In this document: positions 30,565 through 39,701 of the stretch, in pieces | How positions within the stretch are numbered: position 1 is the stretch's first letter | How the letters are laid out: every line of letters begins with the position of its first letter | Assembly (NCBI RefSeq): GCF_000025485.1 | Contig: NC_013851.1 | Coordinates: 969,154-1,033,153 of the forward strand | Direction of reading: 5' to 3' | Length of the DNA: 64,000 nt | From: Allochromatium vinosum DSM 180 | GTDB lineage: Bacteria; Pseudomonadota; Gammaproteobacteria; Chromatiales; Chromatiaceae | The notes under the pieces: generated by a model | Told to the model about the DNA's origin: nothing | The model's input: only the letters and a program-made list of their open reading frames with translations | Database searches by the model: none | Translations under genes and position numbers: made by a program

Positions 30565-31086
30565 ATGCAATTACATGATGATGAGTTGGAATACGACGAC
30601 GAGGACGATCAGCCGCAAGGCCCGAGCAAGAGCCAGATCAAGCGCGACAAGCTAGTGCTCCAGGCGCTCGCCGAGCGGATGGCGTCGATGCCGCACCATG
30701 AGCTGGAGCGGCTCAATCTCAGTGAGGCGACCTGGGTCGCACTCGACGAGACGCCGCGCATCAAGGATCTGCGCGCCCGCAAGCGCCACTGGAAGCGCAT
30801 CGCCAATCTGCTCGAACGCGAGGACATGGAAGCTGTCCATGTGCTGATCGACGGTGCCGAGGAGCGCGAGCGTGCCGCCACCGCGCACCATCATGCGCTG
30901 GAGCGTTGGCGCGAGCGTCTGATCACCGAGGGTGATGGGGCGGTGACCGAATTCATCGAAGCCTGCCCGGAAGTCGACCGCCAGCAATTGCGCGCCCTGG
31001 TCCGCGCCGCTCAGCGCGATACCGAGCGCGGCAAGCCGGATGCGCCGCGCAAGCTGTTCCGGTTCCTGCGCGACTCCCTGGACTGA
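30565..31086 (+). CDS. darP: Ribosome biogenesis factor DarP (YjgA, DUF615)
   Basis: A 173-residue cytoplasmic protein of the DUF615/YjgA family, known in E. coli as DarP, which binds late 50S precursors. An acidic N-terminus (DDELEYDDEDD) is followed by GPSKSQIKRDKLVLQALAER, LDETPRIKDLRARKRHWKRI and, near the end, LRALVRAAQRDTERGKPDAP, all typical. It follows recJ by 18 bp, so an operon is likely. Confidence 0.92.
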   Translation: MQLHDDELEYDDEDDQPQGPSKSQIKRDKLVLQALAERMASMPHHELERLNLSEATWVALDETPRIKDLRARKRHWKRIANLLEREDMEAVHVLIDGAEERERAATAHHHALERWRERLITEGDGAVTEFIEACPEVDRQQLRALVRAAQRDTERGKPDAPRKLFRFLRDSLD

Positions 31087-31110
31087 TCGACCCAAGGACG
31101 CGCCGCAGGG

Positions 31111-32016
31111 TCAGCCGGTGGCTGGAGGCTCGACCGGGTGGCCATGGTGGTCGCCGCCGTAATGCCAGCGGTTGCGGCCGTCCTGCTTCGATCGATACAT
31201 GGCCTGGTCGGCGACTTGCAACAGGCGGGCGAAGTGATGCCCATCCCTGGGTGCCAGGGCGATGCCGATACTCGCGCCGATGCGGGCCTCACCAGCTGGC
31301 GTCAGTATGGCGGCGGCCAGACTCGTCAGCAGTTTCGACGCCACGGCTCCGGCGTCGGTCGGCTGGGTGACGAGCGCGTCGGCCAGCGGGGCAAACTGGG
31401 CGAGCAGAAACAATCGCGCTGGCCGATAACCGCGCCGCAGAACGCGCAGCGTCGCAACGAAGACCAGGAGCGTCATGGTGGTGCCGACCCAGAATGCCAG
31501 CTGGTTCCCCAGCGTGTATTGGCCGGCGATCGCCAGGGCGATCATGCCCAGCGCAGCCAGCATGATCGCGCGCAGTGCAAGATCGAGCCACGGCGTCTGT
31601 CCGGGCGTGTCGAGAAAGCGACGCGCCCACCAGGACAGAGCGATGAAATGCAGCGCGGGTATCAGGACATGCTGGTAATCGGCCAGCCAGAGATTCGTCG
31701 GCCAGAGGTACTGGTAGGCGTGGCCGTCGCCCCGCTTCAAGGTGCCGGCGTTCTCATGCACGTCAAGCTTCAGCCAGATCACATCACGGGTTAATCCAAA
31801 GCCGGCTTGTCCCGCGAGCGGTGTGAAGGGGCGTTCGCGTATCGGGTCGAAGTCCGGTCGACCGCCGGGGTCGCGCAACACGGAGAGATAGCCCTCGGTG
31901 CGCTGGCCTTGGGGGCGATCCTCCAGCACCAGGGGGGCGGACAGGGCATCACTCAGCCAGAGTGTCGTCAGCACCAGCACGGTCGCGATTTTGTATAACA
32001 CATGGTTTTTCATCAT
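31111..32016 (-). pseudogene. Decayed 7TMR-DISM diguanylate cyclase lacking the GGDEF motif
   Basis: The frame is open for 301 residues but joins fragments of a larger protein. Residues 1-28 are a signal peptide; then comes the start of a 7TMR-DISM extracellular domain (FTPLAGQAGFGLTRDVIWLK). This breaks directly into mid-membrane sequence (YQYLWPTNLWLADYQ, ARRFLDTPGQTPWL) and a few helices. The last about 60 residues are the C-terminal end of a GGDEF domain (IGASIGIALAPRDGHHFARL, ADQAMYRSKQDGRNRW). The GG(D/E)EF signature and the first two thirds of the cyclase domain are absent, as are several transmembrane helices, consistent with at least two in-frame deletions. Diguanylate cyclase activity is not expected. 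The GAAAG site and ATG at 32016 remain, so a sensor-like product could still be made. Confidence 0.75.
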
Positions 32017-32254
32017 TCTTTCGGTCTGTGCGCGACAGGGGTGGCGAGCGTGACGCAGGTACATCGATGATAGGGGATGTGGCGTCCTTTGTGGCAAGCG
32101 GCTGTTGTCTTCAGGTGTCCGCTGCGTCAGGTCGGCTTTACACCGGCGTATCAGCAGAACCGTCGGGCGGCGCCTGATTCTCGGGGTTGTTCGGTGGCGA
32201 TGGTCTGATCGATACTCGATCCCCATCAGGCTCAACATCGACTGGAGAATCGAG

Positions 32255-33511
32255 ATGCAGTTGAACCGTGGTCAGCGCGTGGCCCTGCCGGATGTGGTGT
32301 CCTCGATGAACCTTGAGGTTGGCATCGACCTTCAGGGGATCGCCGTCGACGTCTCCTGCTTTGGTGTCGATGCCGATGGTCGACTCGCCGATGAGCGCTA
32401 CATGACCTTCTTCAACCAGGCGCAGACTCCATGCGGCGGCGTGCAGCTTGGGAGTCCGGCCGGTTTCGGGGCCGGCTTCCGGCTTGCACTGGATCGGCTA
32501 CCGCCGAGCATCGACCGGCTGGTCTTCGTGGCCGCGATCGACGGAGCCGGGACCATGCGGCAACTCACCGCCGGGCGCGTGTGTCTCGTCGAGCAAGGGC
32601 AGATCAAGGCTACCTTCACACTGCGCGGGAGCGACTTCGCCGATGAGCGCGCCCTGATGCTCACCGAGATCTACCGCAAGGACGGGGTCTGGCGTCTGAG
32701 TGCCACAGGGCAGGGCTTCAACGGCGGTCTGGATGCTCTGGTGCGTCACTTCGGTGGTGAGGTCGCCGAGCCGACACCGGCCACGCCCCCACCGGCACCA
32801 GAACCGGCGCGGCTGTCGCTGGAGAAGCGCGTCGAGCAGCAGGCGCCGCGACTGGTCAGTCTGGTCAAGACCGCGCGGGTGAGTCTGGAGAAGCAGGGTC
32901 TACAGGGACTGCGCGCGCGGGTCGGTCTGGTGCTCGATGCAAGCGGCTCGATGGGGCGTCAGTACAAAAGCGGGCGCGTTCAGGAACTGCTCGACCGGGT
33001 GTTGCCGCTGGCCCTGCACTTCGACGATGACGGCAGTCTCGATGTCTGGGCTTTCGACACCACGCCCAAGCCGCTCGATCCCGCGACCCTGGACAACATC
33101 GGCGACTACATCAACACCGTCCGGGGCGGTTGGAAGAAGTGGTACGGCGGCGCCAACGACGAACCGCGCGTGATGCGTGAGGTCATCGACCATTACCGCC
33201 GCGATCCCCAGGCACCGCCTGCCTATGTGCTGTTCGTCAGCGATGGCGGCGTCCACCAGAACCGCGAGATCACCAACCTCATGCGCGAAGCGGCGCCGTA
33301 TCCGATCTTTTGGCAGTTCATGGGACTCGGGGGCCGCAACTACGGCATCCTGGAGAAGCTCGACACCCTGAGCGGGCGCGTGGTGGACAACTGCGGATTC
33401 TTCGCCATCGACGATCTGCGTGACCTGACCGAAGCGCAGCTGTATGACCGGCTGCTTCAGGAGTTCCCTGACTGGCTGAAGGCGGCGCGGGGTAAGGGGA
33501 TCATCCGCTGA
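32255..33511 (+). CDS. TerD-family stress domain fused to a von Willebrand factor A domain (TerF-like)
   Basis: A 418-residue cytoplasmic protein. Residues 1-170 form a TerD/TerZ-type calcium-binding domain (MQLNRGQRVALP, VDVSCFGVDADGRLADERYM, FFNQAQTPCGG, LPPSIDRLVFVAAID). A Pro-rich linker (TPATPPPAPEPA) leads to a vWA domain from about residue 215, with the MIDAS motif LDASGSM near residue 228 and VLFVSDGGVHQN. This matches TerF-like proteins of tellurite/chemical-stress ter loci, but no other ter gene is nearby. A GGAGAATCGAG site precedes the ATG; the longer frame from 32105 has no site and adds unrelated residues. Confidence 0.87.
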   Translation: MQLNRGQRVALPDVVSSMNLEVGIDLQGIAVDVSCFGVDADGRLADERYMTFFNQAQTPCGGVQLGSPAGFGAGFRLALDRLPPSIDRLVFVAAIDGAGTMRQLTAGRVCLVEQGQIKATFTLRGSDFADERALMLTEIYRKDGVWRLSATGQGFNGGLDALVRHFGGEVAEPTPATPPPAPEPARLSLEKRVEQQAPRLVSLVKTARVSLEKQGLQGLRARVGLVLDASGSMGRQYKSGRVQELLDRVLPLALHFDDDGSLDVWAFDTTPKPLDPATLDNIGDYINTVRGGWKKWYGGANDEPRVMREVIDHYRRDPQAPPAYVLFVSDGGVHQNREITNLMREAAPYPIFWQFMGLGGRNYGILEKLDTLSGRVVDNCGFFAIDDLRDLTEAQLYDRLLQEFPDWLKAARGKGIIR

Positions 33512-33579
33512 ACACTCACCGCCGGTAGACCTCGCGGCGATTGCTCATAGATGGAAACGGGTCTCCGTTCAGCGGGATC

Positions 33580-34068
33580 TCACTCGAACAAGAGCGGCAT
33601 CAACTCAGGCGGACGGGTGCCGTTGTTCGACGCGATTTCCGCGACCGACTGTGTCGGGCCTTCAACCGCGAAGCCGCCGGATTGCAGTTTGGCGACCAGA
33701 CTTTCAGCCGTCTCGTCGAGCAGCGGCGCAAGTTCGACCAAAGGAGCACGCTCGAAAGCCTGGAACATCCGGAGCTTCGCGTTGCTGCCGGCTTGACTGG
33801 CCGATACGCCGATGAGCGATGTCGTCGCCATCAGCACGACCGCCATGATGCCGAGACCTATTCGCCGCGAGAAATAGCCCGCGAACACTCGCCAGTGTGT
33901 GGCGGTGTGGAAACCAATGAAGACGACGAAGGCCAAGCCGATCCATTCGTGAGCCAGTGTCACCGGCTGACGCATCCCGAAGAACATCAGGACACCGGAG
34001 ACGGACACGAAGACGCCGGCCGCGATGACGGCGGGGGTCGACCATTGGCGGGTATTCAGGCTGGCCAT
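33580..34068 (-). CDS. DUF4405-like small membrane protein, heme/cytochrome b-type
   Basis: A 162-residue membrane protein. After MASLNTRQWSTPAVI there are three hydrophobic helices: VIAAGVFVSVSGVLMFFG, LAHEWIGLAFVVFIGFHTAT and GLGIMAVVLMATTSLIGV. The His residues in AHEW and FHTATHW resemble the DUF4405/cytochrome b561-like arrangement that could coordinate heme. The C-terminal about 65 residues are soluble (ELAPLLDETAESLVAKLQ) and probably periplasmic. The ATG at 34068 has a GGAG site 8 bases upstream. Function unknown; it faces the TerD-vWA gene convergently. Confidence 0.75.
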   Translation of the reverse strand: MASLNTRQWSTPAVIAAGVFVSVSGVLMFFGMRQPVTLAHEWIGLAFVVFIGFHTATHWRVFAGYFSRRIGLGIMAVVLMATTSLIGVSASQAGSNAKLRMFQAFERAPLVELAPLLDETAESLVAKLQSGGFAVEGPTQSVAEIASNNGTRPPELMPLLFE

Positions 34069-34265
34069 CAGTGAGGCTCCTCTTGCGATTGGGTGGGCGG
34101 TACGGTCGGAGACGGTCAGCGAACGCATGGCGAATGTGCGGCGCCATCTTCCGTCGTGGACCATTTCACGCCGCCGCTGTGTCGCAAGTGGGGCAGGAAG
34201 TGACAAACTTTGTGGTTTTCGATGAGGCGGACAGTCCGTGTCGCCTGCCTCACCCGCCGCGCGGC

Positions 34266-35366
34266 TCAAGCACTCGGCCGATACTTCTCCAGCCAGTGCG
34301 CATAGGGAGCCGGCAAGACCCAGGACGCCCTGTCTTCGTTCAGCGCCAGGGCCGCCTGATAGGGCCAGTGCGGGTTGGCCAGATGGGCGCGCCCGACCAT
34401 CACCAGATCCATCTGCTGCTGCTCGATGACACGATTGCAGGTGGCGGGGGCATCGATGCCCCAGGCCGAAGCGACCGGCAGCTCGGCTTCGCGGCGAACG
34501 CGCTCGGCGATGGGGGCCAGAAACGCCGGTCCCCAGGGAATCTGGGCGGTCGGCGTGGAAAACCCGACGCTGACGCTCAGCAGATCCAGACCGCCACGCC
34601 GCCAGTCTCGCACCAGCTCAATCGACTCGGCCAGCGTCTCCTCGTCGTGGCCATCGAACTCGATGACGCCGAAGCGGGCCGTCAGCGGCAGACGTTCCGG
34701 CCAGACCTCGCGCACGGCCGCCAGGGTCTCGCGCAGGAAACGGCCGCGTCCGGCGGCGTCGCCGCCGTAGTCGTCGGTACGCTGGTTGGAGTGGACGGAG
34801 AAGAAGCTTTGTCCCAGATAGCCATGAGCGAAGTGCAGTTCGAGCCATTCGAAACCGGCCTCGCGGGCACGGTTGGCGGCGGCCACGAAGTCGCCGCGAA
34901 CGCGGGCGATCTCCTCTAGGCTCATGGCCTTGGGGACGCGCGGCAGATTGGCGCCGAAGGCGATCGCCGAGGGAGCGAGCGGTGTCCAGCCGCGCGGGTC
35001 GCCTTCGGGAATGTGGTCGTCACCCTCCCAAGGGCGGTTGGCGCTGGCCTTGCGGCCGGCATGGCCGATCTGGATACCCGGAACCGCGCCACCGGCCTTG
35101 ATCGCGGCCGCGATGCGCGCCAGACCTTCGGCCTGGGTCTCGTTCCAGAGTCCGAGACAGGCCGGGGTGATGCGACCCTCCGGGGCCACGGCGGTGGCCT
35201 CGACGATCACCAGTCCGGCCCCACCGCGCGCCAAGCTTGCGTAATGGGCCTGGTGCCAAGCGTTGGTGAGGCCGTTTTCGGCACTGTACTGGCACATCGG
35301 CGGGACGGCGATGCGGTTACGCAGCGTGATGTCCTTGAGCCTGAAGCTGGAGAAGAGTGCGGACAT
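34266..35366 (-). CDS. NADH:flavin oxidoreductase of the old yellow enzyme family (YqjM-like)
   Basis: A 366-residue FMN-dependent ene-reductase. Markers of the YqjM/XenA class are VPPMCQYSAENGLTNAWHQA at the N-terminus (with the redox-tuning cysteine and active-site residues), QIGHAGRKAS, LHFAHGYLGQSFFS with the catalytic His pair, NQRTDDYGGDAAGR, and VMVGRAHLANPHWP at the phosphate-binding site. Such enzymes reduce activated alkenes and electrophilic xenobiotics using NAD(P)H; the natural substrate is unknown. It stands alone, 55 bp ahead of suhB's stop on the same strand. Confidence 0.92.
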   Translation of the reverse strand: MSALFSSFRLKDITLRNRIAVPPMCQYSAENGLTNAWHQAHYASLARGGAGLVIVEATAVAPEGRITPACLGLWNETQAEGLARIAAAIKAGGAVPGIQIGHAGRKASANRPWEGDDHIPEGDPRGWTPLAPSAIAFGANLPRVPKAMSLEEIARVRGDFVAAANRAREAGFEWLELHFAHGYLGQSFFSVHSNQRTDDYGGDAAGRGRFLRETLAAVREVWPERLPLTARFGVIEFDGHDEETLAESIELVRDWRRGGLDLLSVSVGFSTPTAQIPWGPAFLAPIAERVRREAELPVASAWGIDAPATCNRVIEQQQMDLVMVGRAHLANPHWPYQAALALNEDRASWVLPAPYAHWLEKYRPSA

Positions 35367-35421
35367 GGTGAGTTCCTGCGTGGTGTATGAACGGGCGCAA
35401 GACGAAGCTGGAGTGTCTGGC

Positions 35422-36222
35422 TCAAGCCTTGAGCTGATCGTTCAGACACGGCTGGATCAGGTCCAGCATGGCGCGATGCACCCGCAGATTGCCGGCGACC
35501 AGATTGCCGGTGTCGAGGAAGCGCTCACCGCCGGCCAGATCGGTCACGGTGCCGCCCGCCTCCTTGATCAGGAGCGCGCCCGCCGCGCAATCCCAGGGCG
35601 AGAGTCCCAGCTCCCAGAAGCCGTCGGTGCGTCCGGCCGCGACATAGGCCAGATCGAGCGAGGCCGAACCGGGACGACGCACGCCGGCCGTGGCCAGGGT
35701 CATGGCCTTGAACATGCCGAGATAGGCGTCGATGTGACGCTGATCGCGGAACGGAAAGCCGGTGCCGATCAGCGCTCCGTCGAGCGACTGGCGATTGGCC
35801 ACGCGGATCTTGCGATCGTTGAGCTGGGCGCCCTGGCCGCGCGCGGCGGTGAACAGCTCCTCGCGCAGCGGATCATAGACCACGCCGCATTCGAGCTGTC
35901 CCTTGTGCAGCAGGGCGATGGAGACGGCGAACTGCGGAAAGCCGTGCAGATAGTTGGTGGTGCCATCGAGCGGATCGATGATCCACTGGAAGTCGCCCTT
36001 GCCCGCCTGCTCGCCGCTCTCCTCGGCCAGGATGGCATGATTGGGGAAGCGCCCGCGCAGCTCCTGGACGATGGCCGCCTCGGCGGCGCGGTCGACGTCG
36101 CTGACGAAGTCGTTGCGGCTCTTGGTCTCGACCTTGAGCTGATCGACCCGGTCGGAGAAGCGCAGGATGATCTTGCCGGCACTGCGGGCGGCACGGATGG
36201 CGATATTGAGGCTTGGGTGCAT
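35422..36222 (-). CDS. suhB: Inositol-1-monophosphatase SuhB
   Basis: A 266-residue Mg2+-dependent phosphatase that cleaves inositol phosphates; in E. coli SuhB also joins the rRNA antitermination complex. Metal and active-site motifs are ILAEESGE, the family signature WIIDPLDGTTNYLHGFP and WDCAAGALLIKEAGG. The start MHPSLNIAIRAARSAGK at 36222 matches E. coli SuhB; the longer frame runs antisense into trmJ. It is divergent from trmJ with 63 bp between, the same pairing as in E. coli. Confidence 0.96.
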   Translation of the reverse strand: MHPSLNIAIRAARSAGKIILRFSDRVDQLKVETKSRNDFVSDVDRAAEAAIVQELRGRFPNHAILAEESGEQAGKGDFQWIIDPLDGTTNYLHGFPQFAVSIALLHKGQLECGVVYDPLREELFTAARGQGAQLNDRKIRVANRQSLDGALIGTGFPFRDQRHIDAYLGMFKAMTLATAGVRRPGSASLDLAYVAAGRTDGFWELGLSPWDCAAGALLIKEAGGTVTDLAGGERFLDTGNLVAGNLRVHRAMLDLIQPCLNDQLKA

Positions 36223-36285
36223 CGGTTGCGGGATATCCAGGACGGTCGCTGTATCATAGTGGTCTTGAAACAGCGAAAAGACTTG

Positions 36286-37083
36286 ATGATTGAGTCGCCC
36301 ATGATAGACCAAATGACCGAGTCGCTGGCGCGAATCCGTTTCGTGCTGGTCGAGACGACACACAGCGGCAACATCGGCGCGGTGGCACGCGCCATGAAGA
36401 CCATGGGGCTGTCGCGCCTGGATCTGGTCGCCCCGCGCCAGCGGCCCGACGCCGAAGCCCTGGCGCGTGCCTCCGGGGCCGATGATCTGCTCGCGCGCGC
36501 CGGGGTCCACGAGAATCTGACCGACGCCCTGGCCGGCTGTCGGCTGGTGGTCGGCGCCAGCGCGCGGCTGCGCTCGATCGAGTGGCCGCTGCTGGAACCG
36601 CCCGAGTGCGCGGAGCGTCTGCTCGCCGAGGCCGGTGAGGGCGAGGTGGCCCTGATGCTGGGACGCGAGAGTTCCGGCCTGACCAACGACGAGCTGGCGC
36701 GCTGTCACTTCCTGGTCCATATTCCGACCAATCCCGACTTCAGCTCGCTCAACGTCGCCGCCGCCGCCCAGGTGCTCGCCTACGAGATCCGCCGTGCGGC
36801 CCGTGCAGTAGCCGGCGAGCGGTTGACCGAGACCCCGCGCGATCTGGCCACCGCCGAGGCGATGGAAGGCTTCTACGCCCATCTGACCGAGACCCTGGTC
36901 CGGATCGGCTTCAGCGATCCCGAGCAGTCGCGCACGCTCACCCGCCGCCTGCGCCGTCTCTTCAACCGCGCCCAGCCGGATCGGGTCGAACTCAACATCC
37001 TGCGCGGCATCCTCAGCGCCGCCCAGGGGCGCAAGACGCCCGAACGCTTCGCGCGCCCGGACGAGGCGCCGCAACCGGATTGA
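36286..37083 (+). CDS. trmJ: tRNA (cytidine/uridine-2'-O-)-methyltransferase TrmJ
   Basis: SPOUT-class enzyme that 2'-O-methylates position 32 of certain tRNAs. Motifs are [54 protein letters not shown] and [20 protein letters not shown], the trefoil-knot SAM site. Three in-frame ATGs are possible (36286, 36301, 36313); 36286 was chosen because AGCGAAAAG lies ahead of it, while the E. coli N-terminus would fit 36313, so the first 5-9 residues are uncertain. It heads trmJ-cysE-iscR, an order close to E. coli and Azotobacter. Confidence 0.93.
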   Translation: MIESPMIDQMTESLARIRFVLVETTHSGNIGAVARAMKTMGLSRLDLVAPRQRPDAEALARASGADDLLARAGVHENLTDALAGCRLVVGASARLRSIEWPLLEPPECAERLLAEAGEGEVALMLGRESSGLTNDELARCHFLVHIPTNPDFSSLNVAAAAQVLAYEIRRAARAVAGERLTETPRDLATAEAMEGFYAHLTETLVRIGFSDPEQSRTLTRRLRRLFNRAQPDRVELNILRGILSAAQGRKTPERFARPDEAPQPD

Positions 37084-37106
37084 ACCCACGAGGTATCGGG
37101 ACATCC

Positions 37107-37904
37107 ATGTTCAACCGCATCCGAGAAGACATCCTGTGCGTCTTCGACCGCGACCCGGCGGCACGCAACGCCTTCGAGATCCTCAGCACCTATCCGGGTC
37201 TGCACGCCGTCATGGTGCATCGGATCGCTCATCGGCTCTGGCGGCGCGATTTCAAATGGTCGGCGCGCGTGCTGTCGAACATCGCGCGCCTGTTCACCGG
37301 CATCGAGATCCATCCGGGGGCGGTGATCGGTCGGCGCTTCTTCATCGACCACGGCATGGGCGTGGTCATCGGCGAGACGGCCGTCATCGGCGACGACTGC
37401 ACCCTCTATCACGGCGTGACCCTGGGCGGGACGAGCTGGCAGAAGGGCAAGCGTCACCCGACGCTCGGACGCGACGTGGTGGTCGGCGCCGGGGCCAAGG
37501 TACTCGGCCCGATCGAGATCGGCGACGGCGCGCGCATCGGCTCCAACGCGGTGGTGGTCAAAGCGGTCCCGCCCGGCGCCACCGCCGTCGGCGTGCCCGG
37601 ACGCATCATCGAACCCGAGCGCGACGCCACCACCCGCCGCCGCGCCGACACCGCCAAGCGCATCGGCTTCGATGCCTATGGCGCCACGCGCGACGCGCCC
37701 GACCCGGTCGCCAACGCCATCAACCGAATGCTCGATCACATCCATCACATGGATCAGCGGCTCGAATCCATGTCGCGCATTCTGGAGCAGCATGGACTCA
37801 TGGAGCACTTCGAGCACGATGGCGATCTGGACACCGTGGCGATCGAACCCGCGACCCAGCCCGACGCCGCCCGGCCGGATGACCCGACGCGCGCTAGGGG
37901 ATAA
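37107..37904 (+). CDS. cysE: Serine O-acetyltransferase CysE
   Basis: A 265-residue enzyme that acetylates L-serine with acetyl-CoA, the first step of cysteine synthesis. It begins [20 protein letters not shown]; the left-handed beta-helix (hexapeptide) domain contains [56 protein letters not shown] and [20 protein letters not shown], with the catalytic His-Asp pair. A charged C-terminal extension of about 70 residues follows. It lies 23 bp after trmJ and 61 bp before iscR, the cysE-iscR link seen in Azotobacter-type isc loci, where CysE supplies cysteine for Fe-S assembly. Confidence 0.95.
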   Translation: MFNRIREDILCVFDRDPAARNAFEILSTYPGLHAVMVHRIAHRLWRRDFKWSARVLSNIARLFTGIEIHPGAVIGRRFFIDHGMGVVIGETAVIGDDCTLYHGVTLGGTSWQKGKRHPTLGRDVVVGAGAKVLGPIEIGDGARIGSNAVVVKAVPPGATAVGVPGRIIEPERDATTRRRADTAKRIGFDAYGATRDAPDPVANAINRMLDHIHHMDQRLESMSRILEQHGLMEHFEHDGDLDTVAIEPATQPDAARPDDPTRARG

Positions 37905-37933
37905 TTGATCGTCATGCTTGGGTAACGTATGAT
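37905..37933 (+). promoter_or_regulatory. Probable sigma-70 promoter of iscR
   Basis: TTGATC at 37905-37910 and TATGAT at 37928-37933 with exactly 17 bases between. It sits just after the cysE stop and about 30 bp before the iscR GTG. No clear type 1 IscR site was recognised over it. Confidence 0.7.
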
Positions 37934-37965
37934 GCCGGACGTACGTCACGCAAGAGAGGTTGCCC

Positions 37966-38448
37966 GTGAGACTGACGACCAAAGGCCGCTATGCCGTCAC
38001 CGCGATGCTGGATCTGGCCATCCATCAGGGGCAGGGTCCGATCGCCCTGGCCGACATCGCCCAGCGGCAGGGCATCTCGCTGTCCTATCTCGAACAGCTC
38101 TTCGCCAAGCTGCGCAAGCGTGGTCTCGTGACCAGTGTGCGGGGTCCGGGCGGCGGCTACAATCTGGCGCGTAAACCGGTCGAGATCCATGTCGCCGAGG
38201 TGATTGCCGCCGTCGACGAGAGCGTGGACACCACCCGCTGCGGCGGCGCGCACAACTGTCAGAACAACGGCCCCTGTCTGACTCATGATCTCTGGCATGA
38301 TCTGAGCGATCGTATCTACGACTATCTCAACCAGATCGATCTTCAGACGCTGGTCGATCAGCGCGACAGCCTGGGTCAGCGTCCGCCGACCACCTGCGCG
38401 GCGGTCGATGTCAAGCTCGACGTCCAGCGGATTCGCCTCGGCGCCTGA
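37966..38448 (+). CDS. iscR: Fe-S cluster-sensing transcriptional regulator IscR
   Basis: A 160-residue Rrf2-family regulator. The winged helix ([52 protein letters not shown]) is intact, and the [2Fe-2S] ligands C92, C98 and C104 lie at the same positions as in E. coli IscR, followed by H107. The GTG at 37966 follows an AGAGAGG site and gives the standard N-terminus. It is expected to sense Fe-S status, but no iscS, iscU or iscA follows: the next gene is an aberrant hscB. Confidence 0.94.
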   Translation: MRLTTKGRYAVTAMLDLAIHQGQGPIALADIAQRQGISLSYLEQLFAKLRKRGLVTSVRGPGGGYNLARKPVEIHVAEVIAAVDESVDTTRCGGAHNCQNNGPCLTHDLWHDLSDRIYDYLNQIDLQTLVDQRDSLGQRPPTTCAAVDVKLDVQRIRLGA

Positions 38449-38486
38449 GCACTTTTGGCCTGGATGGTCCGGCGACGGCACGAGCC

Positions 38487-39029
38487 GTGTTGAATTCACA
38501 GAAAAACTACTTCGAACTCTTCGACCTGCCGGTCGGCTTCGCGCTCGACTCCGGCGTGCTGGCCGAGCGCTATCGCGCCCTGGTGCGCGCGGTACGGGCC
38601 GATTTCCTCAGCGACGAGGAAGACGAGACCGCCCGTTCGCTGGCGCGCATCGATCTGGCCTATCAGACGTTGACCGAGCCGCTGGCGCGTGCCGAATATC
38701 TCTTCCGGCTCTATGGCGTGGAAGGGACCGAGACCGGCGGTGACGACGATTCGGCGAGCACCACGCTCGTCGATGAGATGGAGCGCCAGGAGGCGCTGGT
38801 CGCGGCCACCAACCGTTCCGATCCAGGCGCGGCCCTGTCCGAGGTGCTGACGCGCCTGGCCGAGCGCGGGGCGGCGCTCGACAAAGAACTGCACCAACTC
38901 TTCGCCGATCCCTCACCGCACAATCTGGGCGCCGCGCGCGAGGTCGTGCGTCAGCTCCAGGGACTCGCCCGCTGCCAGCGCGAGACCGAGGAGCGGCAGG
39001 CCGAACTGCTCCGGCCACGTCCGGCCTGA
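38487..39029 (+). CDS. HscB-like co-chaperone with a lost HPD motif
   Basis: A 180-residue protein aligning along its length with HscB: KNYFELFDLPVGFALDSGVL, ARIDLAYQTLTEPLARAEYL, FRLYGVEG, and a C-terminal helical domain (LVDEMERQEALVAATN, GAAREVVRQLQGLARC) that in HscB binds IscU. In HscB a J-domain His-Pro-Asp stimulates HscA ATPase; here residues 37-39 read Arg-Ala-Asp, so activation of an Hsp70 partner is unlikely. Start GTG 38487 (TTG 38490 possible) without a strong ribosome binding site. It lies 38 bp after iscR; hscA and fdx are missing. It may be decaying or may retain only a scaffold-binding role. Confidence 0.8.
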   Translation: MLNSQKNYFELFDLPVGFALDSGVLAERYRALVRAVRADFLSDEEDETARSLARIDLAYQTLTEPLARAEYLFRLYGVEGTETGGDDDSASTTLVDEMERQEALVAATNRSDPGAALSEVLTRLAERGAALDKELHQLFADPSPHNLGAAREVVRQLQGLARCQRETEERQAELLRPRPA

Positions 39030-39058
39030 GCCTGACCCGGATCGAACGCGGTCAGGCT
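39029..39058. terminator. Hairpin between convergent hscB-like and rhodanese genes
   Basis: AGCCTGACC and GGTCAGGCT form a perfect 9-bp stem around a 12-base loop, occupying the whole gap between two convergent stops. No T-run is present; likely a shared terminator. Confidence 0.6.
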
Positions 39059-39494
39059 AGCACTGTTCCCAGGGCAGTCCGTGGAAACGCCAGCCGCCGA
39101 GGGTACTGCGATGGTGCTGCTCGTCGAGTTCGCCCTCGAATCCCTCGTCGACGTGGAACACCGACTTGAAGCCCTCGCGGATCAAGGCCCGGCCGGCCTC
39201 CAGCGAGCGCTTGCCGCTGCGGCAGATGAGGATGATCGGTGCGCAGCCCTGGCGCTGCTCGCAAACCGCGCCGCCGAGCACCAGCTTGCGGATCTCGGTG
39301 ACGAAGTCGGGGTTGACCACCCAGTCGGGTTCGTCGATCCAGGGGACGTGGACCGCGCCCTTGGGGTGTCCGACGAACAGGAACTCCATGGACGAGCGGA
39401 TATCGACCAGGATGGCCTGTGGATGGGATTCGAGCATTTCGAGCGCTTCTCGGGGCGAGAGGCCTGTCGGCAGCTCTTCGGTCATGGTGCTCAT
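39057..39494 (-). CDS. Rhodanese-like domain protein
   Basis: A 145-residue single-domain rhodanese, cytoplasmic. LSPREALEMLESHPQAILVD and IRSSMEFLFVGHPKGAVHVP are the typical N-terminal half; the persulfide cysteine lies in the active-site loop ICRSGKRSLEAGRAL. The longer insertion and the end GWRFHGLPWEQC match a class common in sulfur-oxidising bacteria. Sulfane sulfur transfer is likely; the acceptor is unknown. Starts at ATG 39494 or 39485. Confidence 0.88.
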   Translation of the reverse strand: MSTMTEELPTGLSPREALEMLESHPQAILVDIRSSMEFLFVGHPKGAVHVPWIDEPDWVVNPDFVTEIRKLVLGGAVCEQRQGCAPIILICRSGKRSLEAGRALIREGFKSVFHVDEGFEGELDEQHHRSTLGGWRFHGLPWEQC

Positions 39495-39701
39495 ATGGTG
39501 TGAGGCCTCGTTTGGGTGGTTGGTGATCGTCTGGTTGTTATCGTGCCGTGCCGGCTCATGCCGGTCGGTGGACCGCCTGGAGCCGAGTCTTCAGTGTAAC
39601 CATTGCACGCCGTCTGTCATCACGAGCACCCCGGCGGGTGACTTGAATTTATCTATTGAATCGATGAAAACAAACCGCGCCACTCGGATTTCGAGGGGGC
39701 G

